This document shows, in pieces, positions 56,301-64,000 of a stretch of 64,000 nt of DNA. Under the pieces are notes generated by a model. The model did no database searches. It saw only the letters and a program-made list of their open reading frames with translations, and was not told where the DNA came from. Made by a program: the position numbers and the translations under genes. Source of the stretch: Rhododendron vialii (lineage: Eukaryota; Streptophyta; Magnoliopsida; Ericales; Ericaceae); NCBI RefSeq assembly GCF_030253575.1, contig NC_080564.1, forward strand, positions 4,074,501 through 4,138,500, in the 5' to 3' direction. Numbering within the stretch: the first letter of the stretch is position 1; the number at the start of each line of letters is the position of its first letter.

Positions 56301-57644
56301 TTAACATTGAATCAGGTGGACTGAGCTTGAACCACCATCAAACTCACTCCCAATAACTTCAGCGGACAGATCTGCAGTAGATTCAAAATCAAATTCCCCA
56401 ATAACGGTGGCAGCTCCACCTTCAGCTTTACTCCCTTCAAGGAAGTATAGGTTGTTGCGTCGGATGCCTCTCATCACAACCAGATTCTTTGAACTAATCT
56501 CGAGAGCTCCACCTTGCACAGAAATCACTAAACCTGTGGACTCTAAAGCTCCCAAAGAGATGAGATTTTGCTTCAGGTTCGGGACATACCGAACATCAGA
56601 CAAAACAAATACAGATTCATCATACAAAAACAAGCTGATTTTACCTATCCCCATAGTCTTACAGGCATGGCCATTGCCCATAATAACTGAATCTCCATCC
56701 AACTCCTTGAAGCTGGAGAACAAGTCCTTGTTGGGACACATATGATAGGTACAACCAGAATCAAATATCCAGTTATCAGGATGGATAGCTAATGATGAAC
56801 TGACAAGAGCAACATCTTCATCCTCCATAAAAATAATGTTGGCGTTGGAATCCTCTGTGTCCTTCACTTTCTTTAGTGTTGGACAATCTGCCTTCCAATG
56901 CCCTTTCTGACGACAATACGCACATACATCTTTCGGAATGCGGAATTGAGGGGCTCCTCTCGATTGGGGCCGAGAGTTGCCTCTCACAATCAGAGCTTCA
57001 GTTGTCGTGTCCCTGTGAGTCTCCTTGTCTTTCCTGCGATACTCATTATTGATCAAAGCATTGGACACGATTTCAAACTTAATCTCTTCTTTACCATACA
57101 ACAGAGTAGTGATCAGGTGATCATACTCATCAGGAAGAGAATTCAGCAGCAGCAGTGCCTTATCCTCGTCAAGGATATTGGCATCCAGATTCTGTAGATC
57201 AGCAAGTATCTTATTGAACTCATTTAAGTGTTCAATCATCGGGGTACCTGCACGGTGCTGGAAACGGAAGAGCTTCTTCTTCAGGTAGAGGCGGTTCTCT
57301 ACGCTTTTGGTCATGAACTTATCCTCGAGCTTTTTCCATAATTCTTTAGCCCTCGTCTCCTTCATAACAGAATACTTCTGATCTTTTGCAAGACACAAAC
57401 GGATTGTGCCGCAAGCTTGGCGATTCAATCTATCCCAGTCTTTCTCCACCATATCATTGGGCTTATCCTCCAATGCAATATCCAACTCTTGTTGGATCAA
57501 TACATCCTTCACCTCGCACTGCCACATGCCAAAGTTATTGGTGCCATCGAATTTCTCCACCTCGAACTTGGCATTGGACACCGTTGTCCTCCGCATAGAG
57601 CCTATAGAGGGCTCGGTGACAACTTTTTCAGATGCTTCGGCCAT
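56301..57644 (-). CDS. Gag-protease protein of the copia element
   Basis: Open frame of 447 codons. N-terminal copia gag (UBN2 type, KFDGTNNFGMWQCEVKDVL), RNA-binding CCHC zinc knuckle CAYCRQKGHWKADC near residue 240, then a protease-like segment with WIFDSGCTYHMC and the downstream GNGHACKTMGIGKI stretch typical of the gag-pre-integrase region. Copia gag wording of this kind is common in plants. Confidence 0.92.
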   Translation of the reverse strand: MAEASEKVVTEPSIGSMRRTTVSNAKFEVEKFDGTNNFGMWQCEVKDVLIQQELDIALEDKPNDMVEKDWDRLNRQACGTIRLCLAKDQKYSVMKETRAKELWKKLEDKFMTKSVENRLYLKKKLFRFQHRAGTPMIEHLNEFNKILADLQNLDANILDEDKALLLLNSLPDEYDHLITTLLYGKEEIKFEIVSNALINNEYRRKDKETHRDTTTEALIVRGNSRPQSRGAPQFRIPKDVCAYCRQKGHWKADCPTLKKVKDTEDSNANIIFMEDEDVALVSSSLAIHPDNWIFDSGCTYHMCPNKDLFSSFKELDGDSVIMGNGHACKTMGIGKISLFLYDESVFVLSDVRYVPNLKQNLISLGALESTGLVISVQGGALEISSKNLVVMRGIRRNNLYFLEGSKAEGGAATVIGEFDFESTADLSAEVIGSEFDGGSSSVHLIQC

Positions 57645-58243
57645 CGGGACTCCTTAGGAAAAATCCCCGAAAAAGAACCGTCGCTCAGAAACGCTAATAG
57701 CGTTTATAGGCTGCGTTGAACTATAGCAGCAACTTTTGGAGAGGAATCACGCAAAACAAAGTGTACGGTTGGATCTGGGACGTCGAGATAGTCAAAAATT
57801 AACTACTCACACGCTGAAATCGGAATAAGAATGGCTCTGGAATCGCGAAAACAAAACGTAGTCGGCTGACTAGGTGCGGCTGACTGGACTGATCAAAACT
57901 AGCTGGTCAAAAAACGTCGAAGAGTAAATTGACCGGTCAAACGTCTTCTAATGAACCAACAAGCAGGTACAGGAAGCAGATTCAGCTTCTTCTTTAACCT
58001 TTGGACAAAGCGTGAACACACGCTAACTAGCCTTACACGCTCCACGATTGAACGGCGCGTGGGAGGTAGTTACTGCTCCGATTGAGATGGGTTTTACACC
58101 AATCTCTTCGTATCGACGATACGAACGGGATGAACAGATCAGATCAAGTTTTCAACCAGTTTCGAAAACCTGCAATTTCGGACAGAGAACAAAAAATGGC
58201 GGTGGTTTCGCAAGTTTTGGTTCCCTAGTGCTCTGATACCATT

Positions 58244-58672
58244 TGTTGCGGAAATAAGGATCAAACCAAAAAAAAAACACAAAGAAACACACACACCCAA
58301 TTGAACACAGAGACAACGGATTTACGTGGTTCCCCAAAATCGGGTACGTCCACGGGGGGGCAGCTGAATTATATTTAGGAGGAGGAGGATTACAAATCAC
58401 TCTAACTCACACTCACTCACAGACTGATACAAATGCATACATATGCAGCTCTCAAACTCTCTCTGATTTTTCCATTCTCTGGTCTCTCACTCAAGAGAGA
58501 TACCCTTGCAGAAAACCAAAGGCCTTCAATTTATAGGCCATTCAAAGAATGGCTGTCATGCCATTTTCAACAAAGGCTGCTCTCAGCAGCCCATGTGGTT
58601 CAACAAAGGTTCAACAAAGGCTGCAGGCTGCTCTCAGCAGCCCATGTGGAGAATTATTGTCAATTATCAACA
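58244..58672 (-). repeat. 5' LTR of the copia element (right copy)
   Basis: 429 bp, same sequence as 55472-55900. The primer-binding site lies just inside it on the minus strand. Confidence 0.93.
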
Positions 58673-59599
58673 GTAAATTCTCCAGCGAGAATAGAAACTC
58701 ATCTTGTGCTTCAGGATCCAATGGTGAGGAATCTCGGGATTAAGCGAATAATGGCCTCTGGGGACAATGATTCGAGGAATGGAGGTCATCGGGTCTAAGT
58801 GGAATAGGGTTGTTAGGAACGTCAATTCTGATAATGCCCATCGTCGCGTGGCTAGTCAACCTAAGCACAAAACTCGTAAGAGAAAAATCGAGACTCAAGG
58901 ACCTTGACAATATTCAAAGTGCTTAGGTATTTCAAAAATACATACAAAGACTAAACGCAAACGATCCCATGTAATTGAGAATAGCTTCAACGATCTTCAC
59001 ACTTTCTAAACTCCACAGTGCCGCATGCTACTTTGTAAGTATCCTTTAGCTGATTTTATTTTCCAATAAATCTTTTGCAGCTACCGGAATGGATGATGTT
59101 TGTATCCTTTGCTGGTTTTTGTTTTGTTGGTCTAGTAGTGTCTCATGCTTAACTGCGAATGGACATGGACTCTCACTTACTATCCACTCGACACATCTGT
59201 ATCGTACCTATGGATTGAAACCTTATTTCTTTTCCTATCTCCGCACTTTCTTTTCATTTTTCTCTCTTCAAATCTGAGCTGTCTAAAAACGCAATGAACG
59301 ACTCGAATGCGTCAAGCGAACATCACGTATTACCCACCAGCAGTGAAATTTTTTCCCCCAAGATGCGAAAAACGATTCCCTTCTCTTCCATTGGTCGCCG
59401 TATATATAAGGCGGACCCAGTGGGAAATTGCATTTCGCATTTCGCTCTTCGCTCAACAGTTCCGGAAGGAGAGTGAAAATCGGGAGGTTTGTTTGGGCGA
59501 TTGGGGTGTGAGGGCTTGACCGTCCTCTCCATTTCCTTCTCCATTCCGATTCCCCTCTCTCTCTAGCCCCTTTCTCTCTCTGTGTATCTCCTCGCTCCG
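58673..59599. other. Flank of copia insertion and MPT3 promoter
   Basis: 58673-58914 has coding-like composition (basic, Arg/Lys-rich reading on the plus strand near 58800-58914) but no recognised family. The rest is AT-rich up to a TATA box (tatatataa, about 59400-59409) and a CT-rich leader just before the carrier gene. Confidence 0.45.
59400..59409 (+). promoter_or_regulatory. TATA box of the phosphate carrier gene
   Basis: The run gtatatataagg lies about 190 bp before the ATG, with a CT-rich 5' UTR between them. Confidence 0.6.
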
Positions 59600-62500
59600 A
59601 TGGCGCTCCCCGAGAACTCTCGCCGTTCTCTCATCCCAAGCTTCCTCTACTCCTCCTCCGCGTCCTCCAAAACCCTAATCCTCCAGAAAATGACCAACAA
59701 CATCAACACCCTTTCGCCTCCGCCATCCGCCGCGTCGCCTCCTTCTAACGCGAAGAATAGCTTCGTGATCCCGGCTCCCAGCGAGCCAGGAAAGATCCAG
59801 ATGTACTCGCCCGAATTCTACGCCGCCTGTACCTTCGGCGGTATCCTCAGCTGCGGCCTCACTCACATGGCCGTCACTCCTCTCGACCTCGTCAAGTGCA
59901 ATATGCAGGTCGATCTATTCATCTCTCACCTCCTCAGTTTATTTTCGTATGTTTTCATCGTTGTTTTTTTTTTTTTCGATCTGGTTTTCTCGCGTGTTTT
60001 TCGTCGTTGTATCATGTTTATTATCGTGAAAACTGGCTTGGATTGCGACTAAACGTCTAGATCTATTGCTTTTGGTGCTTTTCTGTTTGATTTATGTCTG
60101 GTGATTCATTTGATGATTATAACTCGTATCCAGATTTGATCCATGGTTAGTGACTCAATTAATCGTCTCAGTCTCTTGTTTCAAATCTTCTTCAGTCTGA
60201 GTTAATTTGATCTGTGAATTATAATATATCTATTAGGCGTACATACCGAAATATCTATTAGGCGTACATAGTGAACAAACGTTTTGCATAATTGTAAGTC
60301 TTAGCTGGTTAGGTAATTTCTTTTGTTTGACTGTGTATTTTTGTCTGTGAGTATGCTTGGATCCGTGGTGATGTAGTCTTAGCTCGTTACCGCTTGGCTC
60401 GGTTCATTAGTAGACAAGTTGAGATCGAGCTCTAGTTTTAGGCTTGTTTGGTGAATGAGCCGCACTCGAATCACTTGTGACTTGGCTCTTTTATAGAAGA
60501 TCAACTCATTTAGGTAATGAATCGAGTGCGGAAAACTTGATAGTAAATGAGCTCCACTCGTTGATTATTTGGGCTCGACTCGAGCTTGAGCTAGGCTAAT
60601 TTTGAGCAAGCCAAGCTCAAACACTTCAAAGCTGGGCTCGACTCGTTTGTAGCCCTACTTGGCCACTATTCTGCGGAAATCGGAATGAAAATAAACTTGT
60701 TTGATATCCTGCAGTTTTTTTCCTATTACGAAGTTTGAGGTGACATAGGTGTAGCTTATGTTGTTTAGCCTTTAGTTCATGTAAGTAGGTTACATCATAC
60801 TGGTAACTCGTTAATTCCCCAATTGCTTATGATTATTGGACTGAACTACTGTCTTCGTCAATGTATTTGACCTGTGCGAAGTTTTTGTTTTAATAGTTGT
60901 CTACATCTATAGTACAAGGGGCGACAGATTGGTAATTAGTTCATAATGTTTTCTCTCTATGTTTGAATTTTGTGTTTTCACTTAAGTAATCAAATTATCT
61001 GTATTATTGTTTCAGTAGATTGGCCCTTCAATGACAAGATCATCTGGTCTAGAATGGAGTTTCTTGGTTTGAGATGACTGTGTCGATTAAACCTTTTTAG
61101 TCCATATGAAGTAGTGTAAATGATAGTAATCATTCTTTAGTCTGATTCTTCCTTTTTGGTTATTGGATGCGAATTCAGGTTTGAATCTAACGGATCTGTT
61201 TGAAGTTTATCTATTCATAGTTTCATGCATTTAGTCCACAATTTATGCTGGAATTTCTGAGTGTTGATTCCTCGCTAAAAGCCTAAAACAAATGAATTAA
61301 CTGGTTCATTGCTTCTCTAGATTGACCCTGCAAAGTACAAAAGCATCTCATCTGGCTTTGGAGTGTTGCTGAAGGAGCAGGGGGTCCGGGGCTTCTTCAG
61401 GGGATGGGTGCCTACTTTGCTCGGTTATAGTGCCCAGGGTGCCTGCAAGTTTGGTTTCTACGAATTCTTCAAGAAGTACTACTCAGACATTGCTGGACCG
61501 GAGTACGCATCCAAATACAAAACTCTGATCTACCTTGCTGGCTCTGCATCTGCAGAGTTTATTGCAGATATTGCTCTATGTCCCATGGAGGCAGTCAAGG
61601 TCCGTGTCCAGACTCAACCTGGTTTTGCCAAAGGACTGTCAGATGGATTTCCCAAGTTTATCAAATCTGAAGGACCTATAGGGTATGCTTATGAACAATT
61701 TCTTTTGTTTGAACAATAAGCATGTTCTTGGAATATGCATTTAATTGAGCATTTGTTAAATCTTTGTAGGTTGTACAAGGGCCTTGTTCCTCTCTGGGGA
61801 CGCCAGATTCCTTGTAAGTTTAGTCATCCACATAACATCTCAACTGTTTTTCCCGTCTAGATCTTTTACAGTGTAAATCAGGGAATTCGCTCATGGTTTG
61901 ACTGGAAATGGTTAATTGCTAATTGCTGACATCTTGCCCATAGCTACAGTTTGCATGTCAGTTTCTGCTAGATTGTGTTGCATTCGTTTGTCATATTGCA
62001 TCTGTTACGTTAACTTTCTTTTGTTTGTACCTCTTAACTGCATCCGGAATATACGAATCATATGATATGTGCCACACTGTGGATAAGTCAATGAGGAGCG
62101 TGTGGACTCCTCCTTGATCTCCTTTTTCCACTTCTTTTTGTAGGATTTTCACCTATTCAGTGGTTCCTTTTTTTTTAAATAACTTTGGTGGAATTTTTCA
62201 TGGAGCTGCTAACGATGATGATCTTTGCATTTGTTTTGAATTGAATCATGCTCTCCGTTTTTCAGATGTTAAGTGGTCAATTTGCAGATATAAAATGATG
62301 AAGTTTGTGCAATGTGAAAAGTGAATGGCTAGTGTAGCCTTATAGGCCATTCTTCAATCAACTAATTTTTCGACCTTTACCTGTTGGCTGTTGCGGTTGA
62401 GGGGCAGTAACATTTACTCTTCATTTGCTGCTGGTTCTGAAGATTCTTTTGGCATTATTTCGTGCTCATGCCAATAAATTTTGTTATTTTTTTTTGAAGA

Positions 62501-63891
62501 TATCTCTTGTGGGCATAAATGAAAGATATATGACCCTTGTCACTTCAAATCTAACTGTTTTTTTACAACCTTTGGTTCTTGTATCCACACCTTGTTGCAC
62601 AAACGTTTTAACGTCTATATTTTTCCTTAGTGTTTGTTTGCACGATTTGAAAGCTGCTTACCGACAAGCTTAGGTGTCATAAATTAGTGGGCACTCCTTG
62701 CAGCTACTGGTCGGATCTACTTTGCATTTGCTGCAAAATAGGTTGAAGTTCTCTATTTCATAGCATAACCACTTAATTGATATTTCTGCGGTATGGAAAG
62801 ATTATACGACCTTCAGAATAACTTCTTCAAAGGGTGCCGTGGGCCTGTAGATGTGAATGTTTTCTCAATATGAAAGTGGAGACTGATTCAAGAGATACAT
62901 GGAGCTGCTAACCATGATGTTCTTTATATAGAAAATTAGTCTTAGGTCCATTATGTGAACTTCATAAGCCCCCAAATTCACCTATTAATTTTGTAAGGTC
63001 TCGAGTCCACTTTAGGGTACCATAGGGTTTAGGTATTTCATAAGATTTTAGGGTGCATTTTTTTATTATAGGATAGGGTACCCTAGGGTAGGGTAGGGTA
63101 GATTACTCTATCGTAGGGTACTCTAAGGTTTAGGCACTTTTATAGGGTTTAAGGGTGCACTTTCCTATTATAGGGTTTTAGTGGTTTAGGCACTTTCGTA
63201 GAGTTTAGGGTTTTAGGCACTTTCATAGGGTGTCGTAGGGTTTAGGTTGTGTGGACTTGTAGCTTTACAAAACTATTAGGTGGACTTGTGGGCTTATGAA
63301 ATGTCTATAGTGGACCTATCACTAAATCTCCCTTCTTTATATTGCTTTTGATTATTATCCTCTTTGTATGATTTTTTTTATTGTGCATTTTATGCCCTGG
63401 CCACATCTATTCTAGTAGTTGCTTGGACTAAGTTGGTTAATCTGCACAGATACAATGATGAAGTTTGCCTCCTTTGAGACCATTGTAGAGATGCTCTACA
63501 AATATGCCATCCCGACACCCAAGAACGAGTGCAGTAAGCCATTCCAGCTTGGTGTGAGCTTTGCTGGTGGATATGTTGCTGGCATTTTATGTGCGATCGT
63601 CTCTCACCCTGCTGACAATCTTGTCTCTTTCCTCAACAATTCCAAGGGAGCAACTGTTGGTGATGTGAGTGCTGCGCTTTTTGCCTCTCATTAACATTGG
63701 GGAAAGAAAAAAGCGGTCATCTTTTACTCTTCACGTTTTTATTGGATTTATTCTTCTGTTGTGCAGGCTGTGAAGAAAATTGGGGTCGTGGGTCTCTTTA
63801 CCCGTGGGCTTCCTCTCCGTATTGTTATGATTGGAACTCTCACCGGAGCTCAGTGGGGAATTTATGATGCTTTTAAAGTCTTTGTTGGGCT
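59600..63891 (+). CDS. PHT3;1: Mitochondrial phosphate carrier (MPT3/PHT3;1), five exons seen, probably continuing
   Basis: Exons 59600-59908, 61321-61682, 61770-61813, 63450-63664 and 63767-63891 join in phase. The protein has a Ser/Pro-rich N-terminal extension, then three mitochondrial-carrier repeats with the signatures [22 protein letters not shown] and [10 protein letters not shown]. Other family segments are [34 protein letters not shown] and [22 protein letters not shown]3 carriers import phosphate with H+ across the inner membrane to feed ATP synthase. After [12 protein letters not shown] the sequence reads ct|gtaagttt, a good donor, so I expect a last short exon (usually PTTGG...) beyond 64000. 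Read without splicing it would stop at once with taa. The start is the first ATG after the TATA box. Confidence 0.93.
60390..60655. repeat. GAGCTCGA-type dispersed repeat in MPT3 intron 1
   Basis: Degenerate motifs gctcgactcgagcttgagct and ctcgactcgtttgtagcc, with a left end carrying the inverse sense (cttagctcgttaccgcttgg). Weaker relatives lie near 9230-9340, 38990-39110 and 48720-48880. It looks like a non-autonomous DNA-element family. Confidence 0.55.
62985..63250 (+). repeat. Degenerate telomere-like TAGGG(TT) repeats in MPT3 intron 3
   Basis: At least a dozen units of taggg or tttaggg occur in about 260 bp, for example taccctagggtagggtaggg near 63090 and tagagtttagggttttaggc near 63200, mixed with tttaggcacttt spacers. 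This resembles the plant telomere repeat TTTAGGG in degraded form, inside a 1.6-kb intron (61814-63449). Confidence 0.8.
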
Positions 63892-64000
63892 GTAAGTTTC
63901 TATTGCTACTGTATGCACATTTTTATTGCCAATAACCCCGTACGCCCTCCTCAACCACCACTATTTGATGTTGTCCTTGGGATTATAGTTCTGATTGGGT

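Larger units (their letters stand above)
55472..58672 (-). mobile_element. Short Ty1/copia LTR element with gag-protease only (non-autonomous, TR-GAG-like)
   Basis: Two 429-bp LTRs (55472-55900 and 58244-58672) appear identical by eye, and a perfect 5-bp target duplication gtaaa flanks them (55467-55471 and 58673-58677). Read on the minus strand, tggtatcagagc (58241-58230) next to the 5' LTR is an initiator Met-tRNA primer site, and gtcaaggtggagat (55914-55901) is the polypurine tract. The 2.3-kb interior has gag and a protease-like part; no reverse transcriptase or integrase region is recognisable. It would need enzymes from another copia element. Insertion is very recent. Confidence 0.93.

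Overview
This window is nuclear DNA from a flowering plant, most likely a eudicot and probably a woody one. The evidence is intron-rich plant genes with GT-AG (and two GC-AG) introns, chloroplast and mitochondrial targeting peptides, plant-specific families (SUVH4/KRYPTONITE, LIR1, ICE1, SIA1), abundant MITEs, and Ty3/gypsy and Ty1/copia elements. I cannot fix the species from sequence alone.

Layout, left to right. 0.7-3.8 kb (+): the 3' exons of a SUVH4/KYP H3K9 methyltransferase. 5.2-8.5 kb (-): a TSSC4-like U5 snRNP assembly factor. 9.5-10.1 kb (+): a CGR1/CCDC86-type ribosome-biogenesis protein. 11.0-11.7 kb (-): light-regulated protein LIR1. 13.0-17.0 kb (-): sialyltransferase-like protein SIA1 (11 exons). 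19.5-25.7 kb (-): chloroplast monofunctional aspartokinase (13 exons). 26.4-30.2 kb: a gene-free nest of six inverted-repeat elements. 30.3-32.2 kb (-): an RNase H-like gene and a frame-broken SRR1-like gene. 36.1-40.5 kb (-): ICE1/SCREAM bHLH. 44.6-47.9 kb (-): an SDR110C-type short-chain dehydrogenase whose organelle presequence lies on two tiny upstream exons. 49.2-54.3 kb (+): a whole-looking Ty3/gypsy chromovirus with near-identical LTRs. 55.5-58.7 kb (-): a short Ty1/copia element with gag-protease only, identical LTRs and a perfect 5-bp target duplication. 59.6 kb to the right edge (+): mitochondrial phosphate carrier MPT3/PHT3;1, probably continuing past the window.

The host genes are functionally unrelated, as expected in a plant genome: chromatin silencing, splicing, rRNA processing, photosynthesis, Golgi glycosylation, amino-acid synthesis, cold/stomatal transcription, redox metabolism and mitochondrial transport. 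There is no operon or obvious metabolic cluster. The accessory interest lies in the repeat fraction. Several MITE families recur in the window. One family carries G-box cores at its ends and sits in the LIR1 promoter; another has two full copies 37 kb apart. Two very young LTR elements lie about 1.2 kb apart.

Exon boundaries were set by hand from splice signals and conserved protein sequence. All multi-exon models keep phase across every junction, which is strong internal support.
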